NCBI GenBank assembly: GCA_964574335.1
Contig: CAZNNH010000058.1
Coordinates: 1 to 33,184 of the forward strand
From: CAZNNH01 sp964574335
GTDB taxonomy: Bacteria > Acidobacteriota > Vicinamibacteria > Fen-336
Length of the DNA: 33,184 nt
Reading direction: 5' to 3'
Positions 7,982 through 15,270 of the stretch are shown here, piece by piece (the first letter of the stretch is position 1; the number at the start of each line of letters is the position of its first letter). A program made the translations under genes and the position numbers. Below the pieces are notes generated by a model that did no database searches, was not told the DNA's origin, and saw only the letters and a program-made list of their open reading frames with translations.

Positions 7982-8797
7982 ATGGGACCTGGCCGGTTTC
8001 CCCTGGTGCTGCTCGGTCTCCTGGCCCTCGGCCCCGCTGGCGCCGACCCGCCGGCCCGCGGCGAGGTCCGCCCAGGCGGGATCGTGCGCTGGTCCGCGCC
8101 GAACACCGAGGCGTGCGACCTCCACGGGCGCCGCTGGCTGCCGATCGGAGAGACGTGCTACTTCCCGATCGACCTGCTGCAGGCCCAGGGCCCCCTCGAG
8201 CTGGCTCGGGTGCGGGACGGGACGCGGCAGACCCGCCGCGTGGCGGTGGACAAATACCCCTACCCGGTTCAGAGAATCCAGCTCCCCGACGAGCGCATGG
8301 TCCATCTGTCGCCCGAGGACCTGGAGCGGGTGCTGCGGGAGCAGGAGCGCCTCGAACCTCTGTGGGCTCGGGAGGGCGGCGAGCGACGTTTCTCCCTCCC
8401 CCTGGCCGCTCCGCTGGCATCGGCCTCGAAGGGCCGGCGCTTCGGCTCGCGGCGCTTCATCAACGGCGAGCCGCGCAATCCCCACACCGGCCTCGACTAC
8501 GCGGCGCGGCGCGGCGACCCGGTTCGGGCGGTGGCCGACGGCGTGGTAGCGCTCCAGGACGACTTCTTCTTCGGCGGCCGGAGCGTCTTCATCGACCACG
8601 GCGACGGCCTGATCAGCATGTACATGCACCTGAGCCGAGTCGACGTGGTGGCGGGACAGGCGGTCGAGCGGGGCCAGACGATCGGCGCGGTCGGCAGCAC
8701 CGGTCGCGCCACCGGTCCCCACCTCCATTTCGGCCTCCGCTGGCACGGCGCCCGCATCGACCCGGGCCTGCTACTGGGGTCAGGTATAGACTTTTGA
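7982..8797 (+). CDS. Secreted M23 (LytM-type) metallopeptidase
   Basis: Encodes 271 residues. The signal peptide is MGPGRFPLVLLGLLALGPAGA, and the ATG at 7982 is chosen because it begins exactly there. The first 140 residues form a beta-rich N-terminal domain. The peptidase domain follows with NPHTGLDYAA, which supplies the HxxxD zinc ligands, and with PHLHFGLRW, the HxH motif of active M23 enzymes. All expected ligands are present, so it is probably an active peptidoglycan endopeptidase in the periplasm or envelope. The last five residues (SGIDF) and the TGA stop are encoded by the left arm of an inserted palindrome. The natural end was probably near the DPGLLLG block, so the insertion changed only the tail. 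Confidence 0.88.
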   Translation: MGPGRFPLVLLGLLALGPAGADPPARGEVRPGGIVRWSAPNTEACDLHGRRWLPIGETCYFPIDLLQAQGPLELARVRDGTRQTRRVAVDKYPYPVQRIQLPDERMVHLSPEDLERVLREQERLEPLWAREGGERRFSLPLAAPLASASKGRRFGSRRFINGEPRNPHTGLDYAARRGDPVRAVADGVVALQDDFFFGGRSVFIDHGDGLISMYMHLSRVDVVAGQAVERGQTIGAVGSTGRATGPHLHFGLRWHGARIDPGLLLGSGIDF

Positions 8798-8830
8798 ATC
8801 GCGAAAGTCAAAAGTCTAGACCTGACCCCA
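8775..8830. repeat. REP-like palindrome, copy 1, between M23 and AAA ATPase genes
   Basis: Two 23-nt arms, 8775-8797 and 8808-8830, pair with a single mismatch around a 10-nt loop. The core of the right arm is TCAAAAGTCTAGACCTGACC. The element fills the whole gap between the two genes. Its left arm supplies the last codons and TGA of the M23 gene, and its last A is the A of the ATPase ATG. The same sequence recurs as copy 2 at 19322-19370. The form and placement resemble repetitive extragenic palindromes mobilised by IS200-like (RAYT) transposases. That link is from memory of such repeats and is not shown here. Confidence 0.85.
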
Positions 8831-11109
8831 TGCTTCGCCTCAAGGTGGCGTCGGCACAGCAGCAGGACGTGGGCAAGGGGATCGTCCGCCTCGGGCTGGC
8901 CCAGATCCAGAGCCTCGGCGTCAAGAGCGGCGACGTGGTGGCGATCGCCGGCAAGCGCACCACCGCCGCCCTGGTGGTGCCGGCGTTCCCCGAGGACGAA
9001 GGGCTCGAGATCGTGCGCATGGACGGGCTGGTCCGCTCCAACGCCAAGGTCGGCATCGGCGAGCCCGTCGATGTCGGCCCCGCCCAGTGGGAGGAGGCCC
9101 GGTCGATCAGCCTGGCTCCGGCCCGGGAAGGGCTACGGGTCGGCGGCTCGGGCGAGGCGCTGCGCCCGACCCTGGTCCACCGAGCCCTGGCCGAAGGAGA
9201 CCTGATCTCGACCAGCGCCTACCGCCGTCCCCCGCACCTCGGCCACCGCCACGAGACCGCCCAGCACCTGTTCCACACCCACGCCTACGGCCTGATGGAG
9301 CTGCGGCTGCTGGTGACGTCGGCGGTCCCCAGGGGGATCGTCCGGGTCGGCGAGGCCACCCACATCGAGCTTCTGCCCGAGCTCCCCGGCGAGCCCAACC
9401 GCGCCCCGATCGAGGTGACCTACGAAGACCTCGGCGGCCTGCGGCACGTGGTGCAGAAGATCCGCGAGATGATCGAGCTGCCGCTCAAGCACCCAGAGCT
9501 GTTCGAGCGGCTCGGGATCGACGCCCCCAAGGGGGTGCTGCTCCACGGCCCACCCGGCACCGGCAAGACCCTGCTCGCCAAGGCGGTGGCCCACGAGTCC
9601 GAGGCCCGCTTCTTCACCATCAACGGCCCCGAGATCCTGGGCCGGCACTACGGCGAGTCGGAGCAGCGGCTGCGCAAGCTCTTCTCCGAGGCCGAGGCCC
9701 ACGCCCCCGCCATCGTGTTCATCGACGAGCTGGACTCGATCGCCCCCAAGCGCGCCGCGACCCAGGGCGAGCTGGAGCGGCGGGTGGTGGCCCAGCTACT
9801 GACGTTGATGGACGGGCTGCGGGCGCGCCGCAACGTGGTGGTGATCGGCGCCACCAACCGGGTCGAGGGGATCGACGGAGCGCTACGCCGCCCGGGCCGA
9901 TTCGATCGGGAGATCGAGGTGGGGATCCCCGATGCCACCGGGCGGCGCGAGATCCTGCAGATCCACACCCGCGGCATGCCTCTCGAGAAGGACGTGGAGC
10001 TCGGCCGGATCGCCGAGGAGACACGTGGCTTCACCGGCTCGGACATCGCCGCGCTGGCCCGGGAGGCGGCCCTGGCCACGCTGCGACGGGTGATGCCGAC
10101 GCTGAGCCTGGGGCAGGACGCCATCCCCGCCGAGGTGCTCGAGGGCCTGCGGGTGACGCGCGCCGACATCGACGAAGCCCAGAAGGAGGTCCAGCCTTCG
10201 GCGCTGCGCGAGATCGTGGTGGAGGTCCCCAACGTACGCTGGGGTGACATCGGCGGCCTCGACGAAGTGAAGCGGGCGCTCCACGAGATGGTCGAGCTTC
10301 CCCTCAAGCGGCCCGGGGTATTCGCCCGGCTCGGGATCCGGCTTCCCAAGGGGATCCTCCTCTACGGCCCGCCCGGCGGCGGCAAGACGCTGTTGGCGAA
10401 GGCGGTGGCCACCGAGGCCGGCGCCAGCTTCCTGGTCGCCAAGGGGAGCGCGCTCTTGTCCAGGTGGTACGGCGAGTCGGAGAAGAAGCTGGCCGAGCTG
10501 TTCCGCCGGGCGCGCCAGGTCACGCCGGCGGTCCTCTTCTTCGACGAGCTGGACTCGCTGGCGCCGATCCGGGGCGACCTGGGCGGCGAGTCCCACGCCA
10601 CCGAGCGCCTGGTCAACCAGTTGCTCGCCGAGATGGACGGCATGGAGGAGCTCAAAGGCGTGGTGGTGCTGGGGGCCACCAACCGCCCCGACCAGCTCGA
10701 CCCGGCGCTGCTTCGACCGGGGCGGTTCGACGAGATCGTCTACGTGCCGGTGCCGGATCGCGCCGGCCGGCTGGCGATCTTCCTTGCCCACTCCAAGGAG
10801 ATGGCGCTCGGGCCGGACGTAGACCTGGAGCGGCTGGCCGACCAGACCGAGCGTTACACCGGCGCCGACATCGCAGGGGTGTGCGTGAAGGCCGGCCTTC
10901 TGGCCCTGCGTGAGGACCTCGAGGCGACCCGCATCGGCATGGACCATTTCCAGCGCGCCGTCGAGGCCTCTCCACCGTCCGTCACCGAGGCGATGGCGCG
11001 GGCCTATGAGAAGCTGGCCCGCACCATCAAGCAGGAGGCGCTTCGGATCGGCTTCCGCGCCGACGACGAGCTTCCGTCCGTTGCACCAGAGGGACCCGAG
11101 ACCGCGTAG
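8830..11109 (+). CDS. Cdc48/VAT-type AAA+ ATPase with two ATPase domains
   Basis: Encodes 759 residues, close to archaeal VAT and eukaryotic Cdc48/p97. Residues 1-190 form the N domain (LRLKVASAQQQDVGKGIVRL, typical of the double-psi barrel). D1 has Walker A GPPGTGKT at 240-247 and Walker B with IDELD at 298-302. D2 has Walker A GPPGGGKT at 513-520 and Walker B with D572-E573. The second Walker A has Gly where Thr is usual, and both Walker B motifs read DELD rather than DEID. Both domains keep the GATNRVEGIDGALRRPGRFD-type second region. It is a hexameric unfoldase by family, probably feeding proteases or disassembling complexes. The ATG touches the palindrome and no Shine-Dalgarno precedes it, so initiation here is odd. 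Start is supported by the normal family N-terminus. Confidence 0.92.
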   Translation: MLRLKVASAQQQDVGKGIVRLGLAQIQSLGVKSGDVVAIAGKRTTAALVVPAFPEDEGLEIVRMDGLVRSNAKVGIGEPVDVGPAQWEEARSISLAPAREGLRVGGSGEALRPTLVHRALAEGDLISTSAYRRPPHLGHRHETAQHLFHTHAYGLMELRLLVTSAVPRGIVRVGEATHIELLPELPGEPNRAPIEVTYEDLGGLRHVVQKIREMIELPLKHPELFERLGIDAPKGVLLHGPPGTGKTLLAKAVAHESEARFFTINGPEILGRHYGESEQRLRKLFSEAEAHAPAIVFIDELDSIAPKRAATQGELERRVVAQLLTLMDGLRARRNVVVIGATNRVEGIDGALRRPGRFDREIEVGIPDATGRREILQIHTRGMPLEKDVELGRIAEETRGFTGSDIAALAREAALATLRRVMPTLSLGQDAIPAEVLEGLRVTRADIDEAQKEVQPSALREIVVEVPNVRWGDIGGLDEVKRALHEMVELPLKRPGVFARLGIRLPKGILLYGPPGGGKTLLAKAVATEAGASFLVAKGSALLSRWYGESEKKLAELFRRARQVTPAVLFFDELDSLAPIRGDLGGESHATERLVNQLLAEMDGMEELKGVVVLGATNRPDQLDPALLRPGRFDEIVYVPVPDRAGRLAIFLAHSKEMALGPDVDLERLADQTERYTGADIAGVCVKAGLLALREDLEATRIGMDHFQRAVEASPPSVTEAMARAYEKLARTIKQEALRIGFRADDELPSVAPEGPETA

Positions 11110-11112
11110 CCC

Positions 11113-11141
11113 TTGATTTTCGCCTTCTATTCGTCTAGATT
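11113..11141 (+). promoter_or_regulatory. Candidate sigma-70 promoter for the DinB gene
   Basis: TTGATT at 11113-11118 and TAGATT at 11136-11141 are spaced 17 bp apart in an AT-rich island between the ATPase stop and the DinB start. The DinB ATG, preceded by GAAGGAGGA, begins 36 bp downstream. The -35 is identical to the one proposed upstream of the SDR gene. Confidence 0.4.
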
Positions 11142-11177
11142 CCCAGAAGCCTGTCTCGATGAAGGAAGGAGGACGTC

Positions 11178-11702
11178 ATGGGTCTGGTCGACGTGCTGCG
11201 GCAAGATGCCGAGCTGGCGTACGCCACCACCGAGAAGCTGCTGGCTCGGGTGCCGGCCGATGCGCTCGAGTGGAAGCCCTCGAGCGGTGAGAACTGGATG
11301 ACGGTGGGCCAGCTCGTCATGCACTGTACGAACGCGTGCGGGATGGGGATCAAGGGCTTCCTCACCGGCGACTGGGGACTTCCCGAAGGAGTGCGCTTCG
11401 AGGACATGCCAGCCGAGCAGATGCTCCCGCCGGCGTCTGCCCTGCCGTCGGTAGCGAGCCTGGACGAGGCCCGGCGGCGGCTGGCCGAAGACAAGCAGCT
11501 CGCCCTGGCACAGATCGACGGCGTCGACGAGGCTCGCCTGCTGAGCGAGCGTTGCCCGGCCCCCTGGGGCGGGCCGGAGGTCACGCTCTTCCAACACCTC
11601 GAGAGCATGATCCACCACCTGGGCCAGCACAAAGGACAGCTCTTCTACTACCTGAAGCTGCTGGGCCAGCCGGTCAACACCGCGGATCTCTGGGGGGTTT
11701 GA
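11178..11702 (+). CDS. DinB/YfiT-like four-helix metal-binding protein
   Basis: Encodes 174 residues of a cytoplasmic four-helix protein. The DinB pattern is visible: DVLRQDAELAYATTEKLL in the first helix, MTVGQLVMHC with His49, and HHLGQHKGQLFYYLKLLG with His147 and His151, which together make the usual three-His metal site. A strong GGAGG precedes the ATG at 11178. DinB-fold proteins include thiol-dependent transferases and BstA enzymes that use bacillithiol as cofactor. bshA and bshB1 lie only about 4 kb upstream, so a bacillithiol-S-transferase role is possible but unproven. Its 3' end overlaps that of the minus-strand membrane protein gene by 29 bp. Confidence 0.78.
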   Translation: MGLVDVLRQDAELAYATTEKLLARVPADALEWKPSSGENWMTVGQLVMHCTNACGMGIKGFLTGDWGLPEGVRFEDMPAEQMLPPASALPSVASLDEARRRLAEDKQLALAQIDGVDEARLLSERCPAPWGGPEVTLFQHLESMIHHLGQHKGQLFYYLKLLGQPVNTADLWGV

Positions 11703-12066
11703 CGCTGGCCTTCAAGGCGTCGAGGACCGAGTAGAACCACAGCCCGGCCAGCACCACGGTCCCACCCACGAACACGGGACCACTGGCCTGCCGCAAGTCC
11801 CCCCAGAACCGCAAAAGCTCGTCGAGGCTGGGATCGGCCACGAGCCGAGGCAGCAACCGGGTCGCGTCAAGGGACACCTTGGCCGCCACCCCCACCGCCG
11901 CCGCCAGCGAGGCCACCACCAGCAGCCAGCCCTTGAACGGCTCGCCGAGGGCGACCTGGCCCAGCCCCGGGCAGACCAGGGCCGAGAGCAGCACTGCTCG
12001 ATACGAGGTCTGTCCCGCCGCCTCACCGCTCGCCTCTGGAGCGGGTGGGGGCTCGAGTTTCGACAT
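11674..12066 (-). CDS. Small membrane protein with PGxGQ motif (DUF5683/TM2-like)
   Basis: Encodes 130 residues. A polar N-terminus is followed by LLSALVCPGLGQVALGEPFKGWLLV, whose PGLGQ motif and two neighbouring hydrophobic hairpin segments resemble DUF5683/TM2-like small membrane proteins. A second pair of hydrophobic segments (VFVGGTVVLAGLWFYSVLDALKA) follows. Its role is unknown. The coding region runs 29 bp into the 3' end of the convergent DinB gene. It lies 43 bp downstream of the M48 peptidase gene on the same strand and may be the last gene of that operon. Confidence 0.6.
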   Translation of the reverse strand: MSKLEPPPAPEASGEAAGQTSYRAVLLSALVCPGLGQVALGEPFKGWLLVVASLAAAVGVAAKVSLDATRLLPRLVADPSLDELLRFWGDLRQASGPVFVGGTVVLAGLWFYSVLDALKASVKPPRDPRC

Positions 12067-12109
12067 GCTGAGTGAAGGATATCCGGGTTCGGGTTCGGAC
12101 GCCGCAGGG

Positions 12110-12928
12110 CTAGGGCTTGGGCGTCAGCTCTCCGTCGAGCGCGAAGCCCCGCTCGCGGGCGAAGACTTCCAGCTCCTCGATCCGATGGTGGCTGCTGGGG
12201 TGAGTGGAGAGATAGACGGTCAGGTTGGCGCCCGGGGGCGCCTCGCGCTCGAGCCGCTCGAAGAAGCGCCTGGCGCCCGCCACGTGCCCGTACTCGGCCT
12301 GGACCAGCTCCAGGCCGAAGCGATCCGCTTGCCGCTCGTGGTCTCGGTCGAAGCCGCGCGCGGCCAGGCTGCCGCTGAGCGTGGCCAAGTCGGGGGCGGT
12401 CTGCGCCGAGCCCACCACCACCGCCAGCGCCATCCCCCACACCACGCTCCGCCCCAGCCGCCTCAGGTGGTGTCGGCCGCGGAAGTGGCCCAGCTCGTGG
12501 CCGAGGACGAAGGCCAGCTCGTTCTCGCTCTCGGCCCGCTCGAGCAGAGCGGAGCTGACCAGGATCAGCCCTCCGGGGAGCGCCAACGCGTTCGGATCCT
12601 CCGACCGGGTGATGCCGACCCGGAACTGATAGGGCGCCTCCGGCCAGTGGGAGGCCAGCCGGTCGAGCAGCCCTTGGAGCCGCTTCGCCGGCTCGGCGAA
12701 GCCGTCTTCCACGGTCTTGGCCGCCAGCTCGGCGCCCAGCGAGCGGAAGACCCGCGACTCCGCCCTCGGGGAGACCAGCATCACGACCAGGTCGACGCCG
12801 GAAGCGATCAACCCGACCGCCAAGGCGAACAGCAGGCTGGTCGCCACCACCAGCAGGGCCGCCTCCTTCAGCGGGTGGGTCGGGCTGACGTTGACGTCCT
12901 CCCTCGGGGCTCGGGGTTTGAAGTCCAC
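12110..12928 (-). CDS. M48-family membrane zinc metallopeptidase
   Basis: Encodes about 272 residues from a GTG at 12928. The block RAPREDVNVSPTHPLKEAA is the common N-terminus of M48 relatives that sit beside YbjQ proteins. A hydrophobic segment at about 24-53 anchors the protein. The catalytic motif HELGH lies at 144-148, and the third ligand region is DHERQADRFGLELV. GFALDGELTPKP is the C-terminus. It is probably an envelope protease with quality-control or processing functions, substrate unknown. A TTG at 12991 would add 21 residues and overlap the upstream YbjQ-like gene; the GTG is preferred because the conserved part begins there. It belongs to the 13751-to-11674 minus-strand operon. 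Confidence 0.8.
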   Translation of the reverse strand: MDFKPRAPREDVNVSPTHPLKEAALLVVATSLLFALAVGLIASGVDLVVMLVSPRAESRVFRSLGAELAAKTVEDGFAEPAKRLQGLLDRLASHWPEAPYQFRVGITRSEDPNALALPGGLILVSSALLERAESENELAFVLGHELGHFRGRHHLRRLGRSVVWGMALAVVVGSAQTAPDLATLSGSLAARGFDRDHERQADRFGLELVQAEYGHVAGARRFFERLEREAPPGANLTVYLSTHPSSHHRIEELEVFARERGFALDGELTPKP

Positions 12929-12956
12929 CGCCAGGCTCTTGAGCGTCGAGGCGCGC

Positions 12957-13427
12957 TCAGCGACGGCGGTCGAGCTTGAGGGCGGTCCCAAACGCCAGCA
13001 TCTCGACCCCCGCGATCCCCTGTCCGTTGCCGCGCGAGCTGGCGAGCCGGGAGGTCTCGAGGCGCACGTTGATCACCGCGTGGAAGCCCTGGCCTCGGGC
13101 CTCCTCCACCATCCTCACCAGAGCCTCCCGGCGGGCCCGGTCGAGGAGCGGCTCGTAGGAGCGGATGCGGCCGCCGACCAAGCCGCGCAAGGAGGCGAGG
13201 AAGCGCTTGAAGTAGTCCACCGATACCACCACGCTTCCGGTCACCAGGCCGCACGACGCCACCCGCCATTCGGGCGGTGGCGTGGCGAAGGTCACCGTCG
13301 GGAACCGGCGGTTCCGCGCCTCTCGGCTCCGCAGGCTCGCGAAGTGCCGCCGCTCCAGGTGGCTCCCGATGAAGTACGCGGTCGCCAGCAGGACCAGCAT
13401 GACGCCGAGCTGGATCAGCAGCTCCAT
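12957..13427 (-). CDS. Membrane-anchored YbjQ-like (DUF74) protein
   Basis: Encodes 156 residues. The N-terminal hydrophobic segment MELLIQLGVMLVLLATAYFI is a signal anchor. Residues about 50-150 form a YbjQ-type (DUF74, UPF0145) domain. Visible blocks are VTGSVVVSVDYFKRFLASLRGLVGGRIRSY, the helical ARREALVRMVEEARGQGFHAVINVRLE and the terminal EMLAFGTALKL, which parallel the soluble YbjQ encoded just upstream. YbjQ domains form pentameric rings; their function is not settled, although metal binding has been suggested. The gap to the upstream YbjQ gene is 9 bp, and the M48 gene starts 28 bp after its stop, so all three are probably cotranscribed. The start is well supported by the anchor. Confidence 0.75.
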   Translation of the reverse strand: MELLIQLGVMLVLLATAYFIGSHLERRHFASLRSREARNRRFPTVTFATPPPEWRVASCGLVTGSVVVSVDYFKRFLASLRGLVGGRIRSYEPLLDRARREALVRMVEEARGQGFHAVINVRLETSRLASSRGNGQGIAGVEMLAFGTALKLDRRR

Positions 13428-13436
13428 GACTGCGTC

Positions 13437-13751
13437 CTACTCGACCCTGACGGCGGTGCCGTAGGCAAACAGCTCGGCGGCCCCCTGCGCCACGGAGCTG
13501 GTGGCGAAGCGGACGTTGACCACCGCGTTGGCCCCCATCGACCGGGCCTGCTCGACCATCCGGTCCTGGGCCTCCTGACGAGACTCCTGGAGCAGCTCGG
13601 TGTAGCCCTTGAGCTCGCCCCCGACGATGTTCTTGAGGCCCGCCATGATGTCCCGGCCCACGTGCTTGGCCCGCACCGTGCTGCCGGTCACCACTCCGTA
13701 GAACTCCACGATCTGTCGCCCCGGCACCGTCTCGATGTTGGACAGGATCAT
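13437..13751 (-). CDS. YbjQ-family (UPF0145/DUF74) protein
   Basis: Encodes 104 residues, the family's normal length. ILSNIETVPGRQIVEFYGVV opens the protein, followed by TGSTVRAKHVGRDIMAGLKN, VGGELKGYTELLQESRQEA, GANAVVNVRF and ELFAYGTAV, all hallmark blocks of YbjQ. It is a soluble pentamer-forming protein by family; the biochemical role is unknown. GAGGAGACGAAGAAG before the ATG gives a good ribosome site, so the start at 13751 is secure. It heads the minus-strand cluster YbjQ, membrane YbjQ-like, M48, small membrane protein, and is divergent from pepT with a 99-bp gap. Confidence 0.9.
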   Translation of the reverse strand: MILSNIETVPGRQIVEFYGVVTGSTVRAKHVGRDIMAGLKNIVGGELKGYTELLQESRQEAQDRMVEQARSMGANAVVNVRFATSSVAQGAAELFAYGTAVRVE

Positions 13752-13850
13752 CTTCTTCGTCTCCTCGGTTGGACGGGCGGGCCAGGCGGGCCCCGGCGCC
13801 TCGATCACCTGGCCCGGAAGGTATCATGGCGCGTAACAAGGAGGGGGACC

Positions 13851-15095
13851 GTGCAGAGCTTCGACGACCCGAGCCAGATCCTGGAGACCACCCGGTTGGT
13901 GGAGCGTTTCCTGCGCTACGTCAAGATCGACACCCAGTCGGACGAAGAGAGCCCGAGCTGCCCGAGCACCCCGAAGCAGCTCGACCTGGCCCGGGTCCTG
14001 GTCGAGGAGCTGCGGGAGATCGGCCTGGACGAGGTGAGCCTGGACGAGAAAGGCTACGTGACCGCCGAGCTCCCCGGCACCGGCGCCGGCCGGATCGGCC
14101 TGTGCGCCCACGTCGACACCGCCACCGCCTTCACCGGCACGGACGTCAAGCCGAGGCTCCACGAAGGCTACGACGGCACCCCGATCCGCCTCGAGAACGG
14201 CGTGGTGATCGACCCCGCCGAGTGTCCGGAGCTGGCGAAGAGCCAGGGCGACACCATCGTCACCTCGGACGGCACCACCCTGCTCGGCGCCGACGACAAG
14301 GCGGGCATCGCCGCGATCATGGCCGCCCTCGAGAAGCTGGTGGCCGCCCCCGGGATCCGACGTCCCACGGTACGAGTCTGCTTCAACCCAGACGAGGAGA
14401 TCGGCCGCGGCGCCGACGCCTTCCCCCTCGAGCGCTTCGGCTGCCCGGTCGCCTTCACCATCGACGGAGGGTTCCCGGCCGAGATGAACATCGAGACCTT
14501 CTCGGCCGACAAGGCGATCGTGACCTTCAAGGGCGTCTCGCTGCACCCCGGCTACGCCAAGGGGAAGATGGTCAACGCCCTCACCTACATGGGGAAGTTC
14601 CTGGCCCGCCTGCCCATGGCTGAGGCGCCCGAGTGCACCGACGACCGTGACGGCTTCTATCACCCCATCACGGCCGGCGGCGACGCGGCCCAGTGCCGGG
14701 TCACCCTCATCATCCGCGACTTCCAGGTCGAGGTGCTGGAGCAGCGCGGAGCTCGGCTGCGGACCATCGCCGAGGCGCTGATGGCGGAGGAGCCCAAGCT
14801 CCAGGTCAGCGTGGAGATCCAGGAGCAGTACCGCAACATGCACGACGAGCTGGCCAAGCATCCGCAGATCGCCGAGACCGTGAAGCGGGCGATCGAGATG
14901 GCCGGGCTGACCCCGGAGGTCAAGCCGATCCGCGGCGGGACCGACGGCTCGCGCCTCACCGCGATGGGCATGCCGACCCCGAACATCTTCGCCGGCGGCG
15001 TGAACTTCCACGGACCGCAGGAGTGGGTGTCGACCCGGGCCATGGCGCTGTCGACCTGCGCCATCCTGAACCTGGTGCAGCTCTACGCCGAGTAG
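13851..15095 (+). CDS. pepT: Peptidase T (tripeptide aminopeptidase)
   Basis: Encodes 414 residues, the usual PepT length. It is a di-zinc M20 aminopeptidase that removes N-terminal residues from tripeptides in the cytoplasm. Visible motifs are LCAHVDTA (His87, Asp89), GADDKAGIAA (Asp148), PDEEIGRGA (Glu182 and Glu183), and in the C-terminal part a TDGSR motif and an NFHGPQEW motif with the final His ligand. AEMNIETFSADKA and the RGGTDGSRL block are typical of PepT. The GTG at 13851 has AAGGAGGGGG 4 nt upstream and begins exactly at the family N-terminus, so longer in-frame readings are rejected. Confidence 0.93.
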   Translation: MQSFDDPSQILETTRLVERFLRYVKIDTQSDEESPSCPSTPKQLDLARVLVEELREIGLDEVSLDEKGYVTAELPGTGAGRIGLCAHVDTATAFTGTDVKPRLHEGYDGTPIRLENGVVIDPAECPELAKSQGDTIVTSDGTTLLGADDKAGIAAIMAALEKLVAAPGIRRPTVRVCFNPDEEIGRGADAFPLERFGCPVAFTIDGGFPAEMNIETFSADKAIVTFKGVSLHPGYAKGKMVNALTYMGKFLARLPMAEAPECTDDRDGFYHPITAGGDAAQCRVTLIIRDFQVEVLEQRGARLRTIAEALMAEEPKLQVSVEIQEQYRNMHDELAKHPQIAETVKRAIEMAGLTPEVKPIRGGTDGSRLTAMGMPTPNIFAGGVNFHGPQEWVSTRAMALSTCAILNLVQLYAE

Positions 15096-15238
15096 GCTCG
15101 GCTCCGGCTGACGGTCGAGGCGGCCCCCGCGCGAACTAAGAAACCCGCGGAACCGGCGCCTCGGGGCGGTGTCCAAGCCCAGCAAAGGGAGACGAGGGGA
15201 ATGAAGCCCCGGGCTCTCGCGTAGTCCGTTCGATGATG

Positions 15239-15257
15239 GCCGGCCACGGGGGCCGGC
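15239..15257. promoter_or_regulatory. GC hairpin in the YfbK-like gene leader
   Basis: GCCGGCC (15239-15245) and GGCCGGC (15251-15257) form a 7-bp stem with a 5-nt loop, 13 nt before the ATG and just upstream of a GAGGTG ribosome site. The rest of the 175-bp gap (15096-15270) holds further GC-rich partial pairings but no riboswitch or promoter I can support. Confidence 0.3.
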
Positions 15258-15270
15258 AGCGAGGTGTCCC

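Noticed and set aside
8113..8829. Apparent N-terminal extension of the ATPase (239 extra residues)
   Set aside because: The frame runs through the M23 gene in another phase and has Arg/Pro-rich low-complexity composition. The family N-terminus starts at the ATG at 8830.
12717..13850. Apparent N-terminal extension of PepT
   Set aside because: It is antisense to the M48 and YbjQ genes. The conserved PepT start and a strong ribosome site lie at 13851.
15096..15270. Possible riboswitch in the leader of the VWA lipoprotein gene
   Set aside because: A GCAAAG segment and several GC stems recall riboswitch pieces, but no known consensus could be assembled by eye, and the gene function gives no support.
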